DNA of 64,000 nucleotides from Chionoecetes opilio (Eukaryota > Arthropoda > Malacostraca > Decapoda > Majidae): contig JACEEZ010019084.1 in NCBI GenBank assembly GCA_016584305.1, positions 22,178-86,177 on the forward strand. Direction: 5' to 3'. The notes below the pieces were generated by a model that did no database searches, had not been told where the DNA came from, and was given only the letters and a program-made list of their open reading frames with translations. This document shows positions 20,377-35,509 of the stretch, piece after piece. The translations under genes were made by a program, and so were the position numbers. How positions within the stretch are numbered: position 1 is the first letter of the stretch; every line of letters begins with the position of its first letter.

Positions 20377-20853
20377 ATGTTTTTTAATCTATACGAAGGC
20401 AGGATGTCTGAGTGTCGTGTGTCTTGGATCTGCGCCTGCCGGATGCTGAGTTTACTGACACCTTTGATGGGCGTTATGCTGAACCAAGCAGCAAAGCCAT
20501 CCCAAATCATGATGAAGTGGATTTGCCTGGTGTTGGGAAGCACCACGAAACACCTCGCTTTCCTGCCCCACCGGAACCTGAGCTTCCCGGGGTTGCTTTC
20601 CTTATATGCTGCAACTAGCTGGAGAGGGGGGCAGATTACGAGGGAAGACGCGTTACAGAGCGCTCCAACTCACGAAACTTTTTAGGGTGTTTGTTTGTAC
20701 TCCACACCCAGGAGGTTTGGAGTACCTGTCACGACATTAATGTTCAAGGCCCTGTCTATTAGACATTAGTCTCAACGGCCCGTTACTTAACGAACTGCGT
20801 GACATTTTATTGTATAAACTTCACAAAATGTGCATATATATATTATAAAATAT
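20377..20853 (+). other. Short unidentified open frames, weak
   Basis: Two overlapping frames (20377-20685 and 20412-20618) are open for 68-102 codons. One reads PDAEFTDTFDGRYAEP and then Pro/Glu-rich sequence. It could be the tail of a retroelement polyprotein, but I recognise no motif and do not call it a gene. The rest of the interval is AT-rich. Confidence 0.25.
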
Positions 20854-21095
20854 TTTGTAGTATAGTATTGTTTACTCGAATCCTCTGGCACTAAAAGAAT
20901 ACTTATAAATTATGTAAAGAACCGCTCGACCACGAATAGCCATATACCACTTTATTGATATGACCTCTGGGAAACGAAGGGAAGCTACCTGCCCGTCAAG
21001 AGGGCATCATCAGGCAATCACCCTTACAGGGTTTGTAACCTGTATCAACATGGTGTGATCCCGTTACCCGTAAAATAACCCTACTAAAAAGGGTA
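20854..21095. repeat. 240-bp direct repeat, copy 2 (candidate LTR)
   Basis: Second copy of 17535-17771. It directly abuts the truncated RT of the minus-strand gypsy-like element, so it may be that element's 3' LTR after deletion of the RNase H and integrase region. Its relation to the element is inference. Confidence 0.55.
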
Positions 21096-21560
21096 AAAAG
21101 GTACCAAAACCATTATCAGCAATGATAGAGTTCATAAGACGCTGAAAGACAGCAACAGAGTTAGTCAATCCAAAGGGAACTCTTGTGAAATTAAAAACTG
21201 CCCATCAGCCAAAAACAGTGAACTGTTTCAAGTTTCCCTGGGAGGGACTTGGTAATATGCACTTTTCAGATCGAGTTTGCTGAATACCCTGTACTTGCCA
21301 GCTTGTGAACTAATTCATGAATACGCGGTATGGGGAAAGCGTCAAATAGCGTTAAAGCGATTTATGATCTTCGAAAAATCAACAAACCATTCGCCGTTTG
21401 TGCCGTTCATCACTAGTTAGCAATACTTTAGCTTCCAGGGTGACTGGCTCTTTTCTATTATGCCCTCTCTGAACAAAGGCTGCACTTTATCATGGATGAA
21501 AGATAAAATTGATTTATAAAAACTTACGAGTTTCTGAAGAAATGGGTCTAATATCAGAAG
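21096..21560 (-). pseudogene. Gypsy-like reverse transcriptase, N-terminal part
   Basis: Minus-strand translation in shifting frames shows ALPIPRIHEL-like sequence near 21310, LKQFTVFG near 21220, and RVPFGLTNSVAVFQRLMNSI near 21130-21185, the VPFGL..APATFQ-type block of gypsy RTs. The catalytic YxDD that should follow lies beyond the break at 21096 and is absent. Stops and indels are frequent. Confidence 0.75.
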
Positions 21561-21616
21561 TCAGATTATGGAAAGTGAAGGGGATCTATTGTCATAGTAG
21601 CCACACCACAAAATAG

Positions 21617-21994
21617 TTAACTGGGTAAGAGGACTTTTAAATAAAATTCCACAGCCTGGTGTTGATCCATGAAGTTTTGACCCAAAATTATCTTAGAGAA
21701 AAGCTGAGGAAGTACTGAAAGTTTGAAGTTAGGATAAACATTGTTTCCTACATTCAGATTAACAAAACAGTGTCCCTGAGTTGTAGAAATTTGAGAACAA
21801 GCAAGTGTAATATGAGCTTTTGAAGTATACACAGGTATTTCTAAGCAGCGTACAACCTCAGGGTGGATAAAGCTAATAGTACTTCCACTAGCAATGAGAG
21901 AGTTCACGGTAAGATCATTGACACTCACTGGTATAGTAGAATATCGAGGAGTAGCAGCAGCTGCTAAAACTGGATAAGTGGCGTCAGGGGGCAA
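21617..21994 (-). pseudogene. Gypsy-like aspartic protease
   Basis: A 125-codon frame with the retroviral-type protease layout: substrate-face strand VNDLTVNSLIASGSTISFI, a flap-like region, and the C-terminal IILGQNFMDQH (ILG-x-D/N-F block). The catalytic motif is ASGST rather than DSGST, so the active-site Asp is lost. The protease would process the gag-pol polyprotein; this copy should be inactive. Confidence 0.8.
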
Positions 21995-22409
21995 GGCGCA
22001 TTGTTCACAGGGCAGTCCAAAACGGTCATCAAGCGTGAGGTAATCGTCCCTGCAGATCCCAGAGCAGCACCATTAGTAGAGGTGTTTGTTCTTGATCTCC
22101 CAGCACCGCCAGATCTACAAACACTGGCATAATGTCCTGTCTTCCCACACTTACGGCACGCCGCGACTCGGGCTGGACAGCGGAACCGGTGATGACGATT
22201 TTCACCGCAGAAGAAGCAGGTTGTGAAAGAGGAGGCGGCAGCACTAGTTTCCGTGGTAGCAGGGTAAACTCTGGAAGTAATAGTATCAGCAGGAGCAGCA
22301 GTCAGGTTCCCAGGTGCAGCAGGTAGCGAGTAGACCTCAGCGTTACTTTGAGCAGTGTCGAGGATCCGAGCAGGTTGAATGGCTTCATTGAGAGACAGAG
22401 ACTCTTTCT
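21995..22409 (-). pseudogene. Gag nucleocapsid region with two zinc knuckles
   Basis: In a frame other than the nominal 22029-22244 one, the minus strand reads CFFCGENRHHRFRC and CRKCGKTGHYASVC (about 22125-22215), two CCHC-type knuckles that bind genomic RNA. Downstream lies the spacer to protease (NNAPCP). Between the knuckles and gag is a Pro/Ala/Thr-rich linker with frame breaks. Confidence 0.75.
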
Positions 22410-22844
22410 CTAGCAGCCGTTGGCGGATGACAGGAGAGGCGAGACCAGTGATGAAGACGTCACGGATTGCTTCTTGACTGTAAGTGTAAGCTGTTGCTTA
22501 AGTGACTGGAGATAAGTGTCGATAGACTCACTTATTTGTTGCCTGCGAGTAGCCAACTGGTGCCTGGCGAAGATGATGTTCTTGGGCTTCACGTATACCG
22601 TCTTCAAAATTTTGATGGCGTCTTCGTACGTCTGGCAGTCAGCGATGTGGGAGTAAGCATTTGGAGAAATGTAGTTGACTAGCAGCCTCAGCTTGTCCGG
22701 TGCAGGAGAGATGGACTGTACGAAATTACCGAAGGTGCAGTGCCAATGATCCCACTGAACAGGCGTTGAATCTTGTGAGCCTTCGAATCTCTCTGGTCTA
22801 AGGAGCCTCTCCATCTCCAGCTGAACGAAGGGGGCTATTGTCAA
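22410..22844 (-). pseudogene. Gypsy-like gag (capsid region)
   Basis: A 144-codon frame: RPERFEGSQDSTPVQWDHW, FVQSISPAPDKLRLLVNYIS, CQTYEDAIKILKTVYVKPKN, then FARHQLATRRQQISESIDTY and LQSLKQQL. This order (matrix/capsid helices, then the ESIDTYLQ-type segment) is that of Ty3/gypsy gag. The frame breaks near 22470 where KKQSVTSS departs from the family, so the end at 22410 is not natural. Confidence 0.8.
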
Positions 22845-23638
22845 GTAAATTGTGGTGAGTAGGAAAAAGATAAAATCCTTAACCTTTCCTTAAGGCTTTA
22901 CTTGACAATAAACCCAACGTCTGTACAGAGCAAGCAGCTGGAGTGAACTGACTCCGTGAGCGAAATGGAACAGAGATTACAGATACGTATCCGAACCACC
23001 GAGGCTTCACGATACTTATTCGATTCTTATCTTGATTCATCGAATAAAATTAATACCTAGTTGATCCATGAGAAGCCTTTACCATCACCACACCCACTAT
23101 ACGTTTGAGATCATATCATATACCCTCTACTACTCCCATTTGGGTGAGAAACATTGTCTTCTGTCCTACCATTGTTGTTGTTGTATTTGGGTTGTTGTTT
23201 TCTTCTACGTTTGAGCCTATAGCGCCTGTAGGCTATTATATTCGTTACTTAGGTTTTATCTTATTTTTCCTTGAAGGCTCATGGGGTTTTGGTTTTGGGG
23301 CATATTTTAGAGGGCTGTGGTGGTTGGTCCTCTCCCGTGGTAGCACAGGCTGGGTTTGTATAGTGACACTGTGATGGTTTTCTGTAAGGGATCATGCTAG
23401 TACCTATAAAAAATTGCATATTTTTGTCGCCAGAATTTTCGCCTCATTTTTTATGTAATATCAACAAGAAGATGATTACGGAACTCCCGCCAGATGGCCA
23501 AACTTGGGAGTGGAGCATTCGGGGAGACGAGCAAGGTTCTGAACAGTGCTTCTCGTAAAGTACTATGAATTTAGGGTAGAGTAAAATAAGGAAAGAAAGG
23601 GAGTGTGTGTTGGGGTGTAAAGGAAAACAGAGATAAAT

Positions 23639-23640
<2 letters not shown>
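22845..23640. other. Upstream of gypsy gag; no 5' LTR recognised
   Basis: A 13-bp perfect inverted repeat (ATTGTCAAGTAAA at 22837-22849, TTTACTTGACAAT at 22897-22909) brackets the gag start region. Further on is anonymous sequence with a T/G-rich patch at 23150-23330. An 89-codon frame at 23105-23374 is hydrophobic but unrecognised. Confidence 0.45.
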
Positions 23641-23670
<30 letters not shown>

Positions 23671-23694
23671 GGGAGAGAGAGAGAGAGAGAGAGA

Positions 23695-23726
<32 letters not shown>

Positions 23727-23727
23727 C
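23641..23727. repeat. (GA)n microsatellite
   Basis: About 87 bp of GA with few interruptions, directly abutting the LINE fragment at 23728. Confidence 0.95.
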
Positions 23728-24952
<1,225 letters not shown>

Positions 24953-25700
24953 GAGGCACTCGCGCGCGCAGGTTCAGGTCATGGTGTATCTAGCTCCTGA
25001 CAAATTCAAATTTTTTCTCAGGAAACTGAGCCACTTCACTGCGAAAAGTTGCCAAACCTGTCTGTAACGATCTTCTGATCACTCGGAGATACAAAATTTT
25101 CATACAAACAATAGAAAAAGACAGAAATAATGAGGTTTTACTTCCACAAATAAGTCAACTGCCACTCTCCTCCTTCAAATCACGCCGGACGTCACTGGTC
25201 GGGCCCCGATAGTCACCTATCAACACCGATACAGTGACCCCCGCGCGCCCCACTTACACATCCACCCACCCACCACTTTTGATTTATCTCCCATTGCTGT
25301 ACTTTTTTCTCCATTTTTCCTCCCTTTCTCTCACTTTGGTATGTCCCAGCTTCCTGGAGGATCTGCAGAGAGAACTAAACTCTGGGTGAAATAGCACAGC
25401 CAGCCTCCCGTTTGAAAAGACGGTACTCCCCTCCCCCCCCCTCCCTGCCTCCTGTCTGACAAGTGAAAAGCACTGCTGCACGTTACCACCCCAAACCACC
25501 ACCTCCACCACCACCGTACTGCCTCACACCACAACCCCGCTGCGACTATGACTGGTGATGTAAGTCCCCCCCGCCTCATCGCACGGCCCCGGGGCCCTAC
25601 CTGGATACACACCTGGTCGTTGGTGTGTAGTCTGTGGCAAGACAACCACCGATAAATCAGTCGCTGATGCTCAGGAGGTGATTGCCCCAACATCGCCCAT
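24953..25700 (+). other. Jockey-like 5' UTR (dispersed repeat copy 1)
   Basis: The first 355 bp match 57410-57735, sharing TAGCTCCTGACAAATTC, TAACGATCTTCTGATCAC, GACAGAAATAATGAGG and ATCAACACCGATACAGTG. Jockey-type elements carry internal promoters in this region, so it may have held one. The rest (25310-25700) is C-rich and non-coding. Confidence 0.65.
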
Positions 25701-25859
25701 ACCAGTTTGTCTCGAAAAAAACACAACACTCGACTGCTGCCCAATCAGTGTTCTACGCGAGGCTGGGGGGATCACGGCCCCCGTGGTCTTCCAGGAAGCG
25801 TTGAAACACCCACCACAGCCTCCCGATATTTGCCTCAACTAAATTTCTCACTGCCGATG

Positions 25860-26830
25860 ATGAGTTTAAATGAAACTGCAGCAATTAGAGCCCGGAGCTC
25901 TAGTCAAAATCATCAGGGAGTTAAGAGGAGGCTACGACGAAAAACACATCCCCCGGCTTTTTTGATACGACATCCCAGCGTGTCGCCCAGCAAGAGACGC
26001 TGTAGTAACCATCCTGGACTTTATTGACAATATAGCAGTAACCAAGTCCAGCCTTAAAAGAGCTTGACACCAAAAACCATTGCCAAAAGCGCTAAGCCTG
26101 AATGGATTGACCGCCAGTGGCAAAAAACACTTGCCACAAATCAAACCTCACAGGCCCTGGTGGACGTCTGATAAGCCACTCCCACTTAAGTCTGTTGTCA
26201 TACAACACAGACGTGGTGTGAAGGTTCATCAAGAGAACACGCCTACCCCGGGGCCCCCGAGCCCTGACGCGACACCACCCGCGCCTCACCTATCACGAGT
26301 CCCTAGCGCCGCCCTACCCAACCTCCCCACAACCCTCTCTGCCGCGAGTCCAGAGCCCCGGGTTATCAGTGTCTCCACTGCCAAAAAACTCATGAGCGCC
26401 GGGCTTCTCGCGCCCCACCTCCCGCGAGACCCGAGCGGCCAGATACTCGTACTCGCACTTCACAGGTACCCAAACCAAAATAATCAACAGATAACTTCAA
26501 CTTCAGACGACAAGCTCACCCTGCTCCCAGCCCTCCCGACGCCCCACAACTGCAAGGCGGCACGTTTCCCACCTAGGTCTGTCCAACAGCCCGGGCACCA
26601 ATTCGAACTACTGCCACCCACTACAAGAGAAGTGGGCATACGGAGAACGATTGCTTCAGGAAGTTGAAGTGCGACTACTGCCAGCTGGGTCATACCACCC
26701 AGGAGGGGCCGCACCCCGCCTCGATCAGAAAGGCAGGAATTTTTTTTAAACAGCTGTCTGCGGAACAAGGCAAAAATAACGCTTGGCTACTTCCCCTAAC
26801 AAGAGCTTTGCGTTTCCTGCCCCACTTCTG
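25860..26830 (+). pseudogene. Jockey-like ORF1 (gag) with zinc knuckle
   Basis: The N-terminal part reads ALVKIIRELRGGYDEKH and AVVTILDFIDNIAVTKSS in one frame and continues in the 26080-26667 frame as a Pro/Ser/Ala-rich region. At about 26620-26690 a shifted frame shows YKRSGHTENDCFRKLKCDYC followed by QLGHTTQEG, a CCHC-type knuckle pair, as expected near the end of Jockey gag. The protein would package element RNA. Frameshifts and stops make this copy inactive. Confidence 0.65.
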
Positions 26831-26886
26831 ACACCTCACAAGGTAGGAGGCTGGACAACCACCTCAAGCCTTCCCGCCCCCTCGCA

Positions 26887-27660
26887 ATGACAGCCAACAT
26901 CGCTACTCACCCCGGACTACGCCGCCCCGCAGGCAAGCTCTTGGTAATTTTTACCATCATCTCAGCTAACTTTAGAGATTTCCAGACTAACGTCGGTGAC
27001 CTAACGTACAGCCATGTTTTGCCACAGAGTCCTGACATCATTGCCACTACTGAGACCTTCCTAAACTCCTCAGTGCCAGACAACTTTGGGAAGATAGGTG
27101 GCTACTCAAGTTGGTTCCACGTGACAGAGCCCAAGGTCCCTTTTTGGGGGAGTCGCTGTGTGCTTCCGCACAGCCTCCCTGTACAAGATTTCCCCGTCGA
27201 CCTTCCTGCTCACATGGAGATGATGTTCTTCAATTGTGGACACACACTCAAGACTCCATTCTGCTGGGGCGTGTGTTACCGTCCACAGTGGCAAGGTGGT
27301 GAGCCCCTTCACTACCTGACCACCACTTAAATGCCCTGCTCCTCCAGCACTCCTGTAAGCATCTCATCATTGTGGGTGATCTCAACCATTACCTTGTTCC
27401 AGAGGCAGTTTGACGGCTGTTGACGGTGTTTGGACTCACCAATCAGGGCCCGACTTCCCCACCCACATCTCAGGGTCTTCATTTGACCCTGTAACCCACC
27501 GTTTTTGCCCTGCAGTATAGTGACTTGCCGTCCGCTAGCAACAGTGGGTTCCTCCGACCACCTGGCTGTTCTCACCAAGATCAAGCTGGCCATCGACAGA
27601 GATGAGGCAGTGACTCGCACCAACTGGCTATGGGACAAGGGGAACTGGGTTGCAATGAAG
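26887..27660 (+). pseudogene. Jockey-like endonuclease
   Basis: AP-type endonuclease. The 26887-27330 frame shows ISANFRDFQTNVGDLTY, PDIIATTETFLNSS (catalytic Glu), FGKIGGYSSWFH, VCYRPQWQGG. Downstream in other frames come IIVGDLNHYLV near 27365-27400 (GDLN in place of GDFN) and VGSSDHLAVLT near 27545-27580, the terminal SDH. Several frameshifts lie between them. Confidence 0.75.
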
Positions 27661-29785
27661 GTAACCCTTAACAACATTTTGTAGTCTGACGTGCTTACAG
27701 GTGACGTTGACACACAAGTGAAGAACTTCACAGAAATCCTGATGTCCCACCAAAGAAGATTTGTGCCCTGCCAGACATACAAGTCTGGAGAACAAACAAG
27801 ACATACAAACGGGAGACCAGCCCTGGTTTGGCTTTCAATGCAGGAAAGCAGCAGACAATAAGAGCAAGGCCTGGCTGCGATATAATTCCCACCCCACAAG
27901 AAGACATAAACACCAGCACAAAATGGCCTGTGGAAATATGAAAAGAGTCCAGAAAGAGGCGATCAACAACTAGAGGGGTCACCTCAAGCGAAAGCTAACA
28001 AGCCAGTCAGTGGGCGCTAAGGATTGGTGGAGCAGCATCAAACAACAACAGGGCTTCTCTCGTGACGACTGCATCCCACCGTTGACAGCACCTGATGGCT
28101 CTGTTGTCACAAGTCACCGGTGACTTGATAAAGCTCAGGTGTTGGCTGCCCAGTGCCCACTTCTCCTCCAAGATGACAGTTCCTGACCCAGAACGTGAAC
28201 CTCTTACAGTTCCGGTTCTAACCAACGCCGCCCTAGGGAACATCACCATTACCACGGAGGAGGTGTTGCAACAACTTCAACAAGTTGATCCCAAGAAAGC
28301 GCTGGGACCAGATAGTATCAGCCCTCACCCTGTTTAAAAAGATGTGCCTCCCCAACTTGCTGTGCCTCTTGCTACCATCTTCCGGGAGTGCCTTTCATCT
28401 CAGCAGTGGCCATCTGAGTGGAAAGTGGCGAGAGTCTGTGCTATCCACAAAAAGAAGAGCAGAGGCGATCCTCAGAACCATTTCCCTCCTTTCCGTTGTT
28501 GGGAAAATTCATGAGTCCATCATTGCCTCCAAAATCACTACATTTTTTGACGCTCACCGCTTGCTAAATTCACGGCAATTCGGCTTCCGACAGGGGAGAT
28601 CTGCAGCAGATCTTCTTCTCCTGCACTCAGCAGCTTGGAACCACCCTAGATCGGGGCGAAGACCACCTTCGTCGTCGCCCTTGACATCGCTGGTGCCTTT
28701 GATAGGGTGTGGGAAACAGGGCAAACACTACCAAGCTGAGAAGCCTGGGGAAACTGCGGGACCTGTTACACCTCCTGCAAGATTACCTGCATAAAAGAAA
28801 ATCTGCGCGTGCTGGTGAAAGGTCACACCTCCTCTGAAAATGCTATCAAAGCCAGTGTCCCTCAAGGAAGTGTACTCGAGCCATTACTTTGGAAAGCTTA
28901 CCTTTAAACGACATCCTGCGGCTGATTCCTGAGGCAAGAGCGTACGCAAAGACGACTGTACCCCCTCACATTCACCTGTGAGAGGAGTGACCGTCACAAC
29001 ACAGTCATTCGTATCAACCAGGCACTGCCCGAGCATCGCCTCCTGGGCAAGAGATGGCAAGTCACCTTTGCACCAGACAAGACCTAAGCCGTCCTCATCT
29101 CCCGCAGGCAAGATGCCCGTCAACTGGGACCAACAAAGCCATTCTCCTGGAAGGCAGAAAAATACACCTCCAGGAGTCAGTCAACCCTTCTAGGGGTGGA
29201 GTTCGACCCTGGCCTCACATACACCAGCCACGCCAAGAAGGTCGCCAAGGGTGCTGCCTGAAAACTGAGCTGCATCCGACGCGTCGCGCACCTCCTGGAC
29301 GCTCAGGGAGTCGGCAAAACTCTACAAGTCACAAGTCCGCTCCCTGATGGAATACTCGCCCCTCGCATGGTCCTCCTGCCCCCCGTCATACCCCCCGCCT
29401 CCTTGATCGGGTTCAAGCCAGAGCCCCGCGGCTGGCCCGGCTGAAAGCCCCTGAGGCTGCTGGGACAGATCATTCAACCTCTCCAGCAGCGGTGTGACGT
29501 GGCAGGCATGGGCGCATGTACAAGGCTCACAGGATGCAGCTCCTACAACTAGCAGAGCTGCGCCTCAACCCCCGGGCCAGGCCCTCCCATTCTACCCGTG
29601 CTGCCCACAACATCGACATCAAGTGACTGTGCCCTTCGCGAGGACGGAACATTACCTCCGCCCTTCCTACCCCGCTATGGTCGAAATATGGAACACCTTG
29701 GTGCGCCAGACCGACCTGTATCTCACCACTTCATGCACGCCTTCAAAACGGGCCCTAAATGGCTGGCTGCAAGCGGGGAAATAAC
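27661..29785 (+). pseudogene. Jockey-like reverse transcriptase and C-terminal domain
   Basis: In changing frames: SVGAKDWWSSIKQQQGFSRD and PPLTAPDGSVVTS near 28010-28120, PISLLSVVGKIHESII near 28480-28520, FGFRQGRSAADLLL near 28580-28620, motif A VVALDIAGAFDRVWE near 28675-28720, ASVPQGSVLEP near 28850-28880, and a ruined YADD near 28945. The C-terminal part gives LGVEFDPGLTYTSHAKKVA and IRRVAHLLDAQGV near 29190-29310. The last frame (29494-29784) ends AMVEIWNTLVRQTDLY. The enzyme copies element RNA at the nicked target; this copy is dead. Confidence 0.8.
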
Positions 29786-30080
29786 GCAATAAAACATGCA
29801 ATAAAAAAACATTACTAAACATTTTTATATAAGATTGTTTTTAAAATTAGTATAATTTCTTTATATATATGTGTATCAATGTATTAGTATACTTTCTTTA
29901 TATTATTTGTATTAGCGTATAGTTGTTATCAGTATTAATTTATTGTAGAGAATTGCTGTACTTTTTCCATATTATTTGTATAATTATTGATATGAATAAA
30001 ATGAAATACTGCTAGAGATAGTCCTTGGCGTCCCAATCAGGACTTTAGCATATCAACTCCCCTTCTGTTTTCAATGTATA

Positions 30081-30118
<38 letters not shown>
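29786..30118 (+). other. Jockey-like 3' UTR and poly-A
   Basis: AT-rich 300 bp after the ORF2 end, finishing with 31 consecutive A at about 30086-30116 and a TAAATAAAG. Confidence 0.7.
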
Positions 30119-30583
30119 AATAAAGAGATAAGAAGTACCTATTCCTAGATAAAAGATGTTGAGTGGTGATGAACAGAGGCAAATCTTAATAAGAGGGTAG
30201 TGACAACAGGTGTACCACGAATTTAAATCAAAAAGGGTCGAAAAGTATCAGTATTATCACCAGTTTTAAAATAAGTCACGCTTCTGTTTTATTTATATTT
30301 GTATGGGGTTTTTTATTGGTGAGTTAACATTATGATTTTAACTAAGAGTTGAGTGACTAGTGTCAGGAAGTTAAAGAAAAAGTTAATATATACACGTAAC
30401 TCTTACTTCCGTTGTATAATGTTAATAAAAGAGGCAATAATTCAACAATGACGTCATGGATACTGTCCAGCAAGGAGAGGGACTACCATAATAATAAGAC
30501 AAATAGAATTCCATGAGTTCTGCCCCCCCCTCTTCTGCCCCCTCTTTCCCCCCTGTCCCCCCTTACCCCTCCACCCCACCTCG
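30119..30583. other. Anonymous AT-rich sequence
   Basis: No gene recognised. The last 60 bp are C-rich and lead into the GGCT array. Confidence 0.5.
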
Positions 30584-33501
<2,918 letters not shown>

Positions 33502-33689
33502 CTCTCTCTCTCTCTCACTCCTTCAGGTCTTCTACAGTGCCTCCGAATTGCATTTTTACATCCGCCAACGAAATTGGAGGGAGGTTATGTTTTCACCCCA
33601 ATCAGTGTTTTTTTTATTTTGTTTTTATTTTTTTATTTTTTTATTTTTATTAATGAACTTCCATTGTAGGAAGGCACGGGCTTTCTAAG
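33502..33689. other. Short (CT)n and T-rich spacer
   Basis: A 15-bp CT tract ends the GGCT array; then unrecognised sequence and a T-rich stretch at 33608-33650. Confidence 0.5.
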
Positions 33690-34060
33690 AGCCCGTCATG
33701 TTAAGCAGTTAATGTCACAGTAGTTAACCCGGGTCGGGGGGTATGAGGCGACGATTTCAGCAAGGATATTTAGGGGAACAGCACTCGGACGGAGGCTGCC
33801 GTTTCGACTTCTCTTGGGAAAGTTCGTGATGGTAGAGGTGCAGCCTGGTGGTGGAAGGGCAATGCGGACATAGTGTAGTAGTTGTGATTCCTCCATCTCT
33901 AGGCAGTGTTCGCATGGGTTGCCGTTTTATTTGTCATTTGGGTTGTTCCGGGGTAGCCCAGGCGAAGGGCGATGCAGGCTGGTGGACAGGGACACCCTGT
34001 CCTGGTTGGCTTTTTTCAAGTAGAATGGCGTACTTACGTCGAGCCCCCAAAAGCAATTCC
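33690..34060 (-). pseudogene. ORF2 C-terminal remnant
   Basis: Minus-strand pieces read ALRLGYPG, NPCEHCLEMEESQLLHYV and then Pro-rich sequence. They line up with LRLGYVTLEEL ... RPCEHCPHMTPHPLTHYL of LINE-B, the Cys/His tail after RNase H. At least one frameshift and one stop are present. Confidence 0.6.
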
Positions 34061-34245
34061 ACTGGCAAAAGGGTAATGCCCTCTACCGTGGTGGATCTGT
34101 GCGGTCTGTATTGTTGTGGCCCCGGGGCTGAGACGAGTTGGGGAGCCCCCTCGAGGCGAGCCTTAGAACAAGGAGGTGGAGTCAGTGTTTGTTGGTGGGT
34201 CGGTCGAGGAGCTGTGGCTGGGCGGGGACGGTTGAAAGGCTGCAG

Positions 34246-35190
34246 CTATCTTGCTGACAGCCTTGTCGGTAATGCTGTCCTACTACCCTCTCTAAGGCCA
34301 ATAGATTGATTATCACTCCCAGAGACAGTGCCAACGTTTGTGTCACCGCTAGTGCCATTCCTTCCCGAAGTATCGTAAACTCGACGGTGGAGAGCTGGAC
34401 GAAGCCTGGTGGGGGAGGAGGTGGCATTTCTGGTAGGAGAAGGGACCGAGGAGGCATGAGGCACACTCGGGTCCAGTGGGGCGGGTTGGGGTGAGAAAGA
34501 TTGAAACAGGAACAAGCGGAGGGAATTCTCCGGGAGTCGGTGGAAGCAAAGGCGGAAGCTTGACGAGGTGCCTTTCTCTGCTAGCCCCACACGAAAGTGC
34601 CAGGAGGAGCAGGAGTGGTTGAGGCTTGTTGTTGCCCCTCGACCCACGCCACGTGGCGCTCTCGGCCCCCGTTGAGAAGTTGGAGACGAACGGGGCAGCT
34701 CGGGTTCCATGCGTGGTGGTGACCTGAGCAATTGGGGCACTTGTGTGTCACTGCTTCTTTGGCCTTGTATTTCGTAAGGCAGGCATTTGTTTCGTGGGAG
34801 CCACTGCAGATTCCGCACACAGTTGTTCTTGTGCAGGACGCTTGGTGATGGCCAAAGCGTTGGCATCTGAAGCATCGAAGTGGCTCTGGCGTGTAGGGGC
34901 GCAGGTAGTACGTACCCCAATTTCCGAGCGACAGGGAAGAAGGGAGGGGTCCGCGAATGGTCACTAGGACATGCCGAGTGTCCTCCTTCGAGCGTGAAGT
35001 GAAGCACCTGGTGGCTTCTTCCACCTGTGGATGGTGGTGTAGCAGGGACAGTGGCATGCGAATGCGGTAACCCATGATCACGCCTTTTGTTGTTTCAGTT
35101 GCAGCGTCGATTTTCAGGACTTTCACCTGAGCTTCTGGATTGGAAGCGATAGCATCGAGCTGCAGGAATGTTTCTTCGTCCTTGGATACA
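34246..35190 (-). pseudogene. LINE ORF1 gag with three intact zinc knuckles
   Basis: The frame begins upstream of the first ATG (TVVSKDEETFLQLDAI near 35180) and continues VKVLKIDAATETTKGVIMGY, then VLVTIRGPLPSSLSLGNWGT. Three CCHC motifs follow: CFRCQRFGHHQASC, CGICSGSHETNAC and CPNCSGHHHAWNPSC (about 34680-34890). The order equals that of LINE-A ORF1 at 13464-14150 but is better preserved. After 34581 the frame ends and a Pro/Ser-rich C-terminal region continues in other frames. The 5' end is cut at the GTTT tract. Confidence 0.8.
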
Positions 35191-35192
35191 AC

Positions 35193-35509
35193 TGTTTGCT
35201 TGTTTGTTTGTTTGTTTGTTAGTGTACAGGATTTCTCAAAAAGTTACGAATATATATGGACCAAACCTGGTATACCAAGTCTATTTGGTATAAGGAAGAA
35301 CTGATTTAATTTTGGATGAATTTGAATTACAAATGTTGCCATGGCAACCAATTGATGAAATATTCTGGCGGAGGTATGCGCTCTAACTGAGTGCCCCCCC
35401 CCCCCCTTAGTTACCTTTGTATTTTAAGGCTGCGTGATTTTCATGTCTGGGCGAGCATGCGAGTCCTAAGGGAAGCATAGTTTTCAAGAACTTCCATCCT
35501 GCGGCACAT
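35193..35509. other. (GTTT)n and anonymous spacer
   Basis: About seven GTTT units at 35193-35220, then non-coding sequence with a C run at 35395-35406. Confidence 0.6.

Larger units (their letters stand above)
21096..22844 (-). mobile_element. Ty3/gypsy-like LTR retrotransposon fragment
   Basis: Minus-strand order is gag, zinc knuckles, protease, RT, then truncation at the 240-bp repeat. RNase H and integrase are missing, and no 5' LTR is recognised upstream of 22844. The coding parts are in several frames, so the copy is dead. Confidence 0.8.
24953..30118 (+). mobile_element. Jockey-like LINE, long but decayed copy
   Basis: About 5.2 kb with every expected part in order: 5' UTR, ORF1 with zinc knuckles, endonuclease, RT, C-terminal domain, 3' UTR, and a poly-A run at 30086-30116. 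The 5' UTR has a second copy at 57410-57735. Coding parts are frame-broken many times. Confidence 0.8.
33690..35200 (-). mobile_element. RNase H-type LINE relic with internal deletion
   Basis: On the minus strand a gag ORF1 (35200-34560) is followed within about 500 bp by the tail of an ORF2 (34060-33690), with no endonuclease, RT or RNase H in between. The 5' edge is a (GTTT)n tract at 35193-35220. Confidence 0.6.

Noticed and set aside
20412..20618. Acidic/proline-rich small protein
   Set aside because: Short, no motif, no supporting context beyond nearby retroelements; kept only as a weak note.
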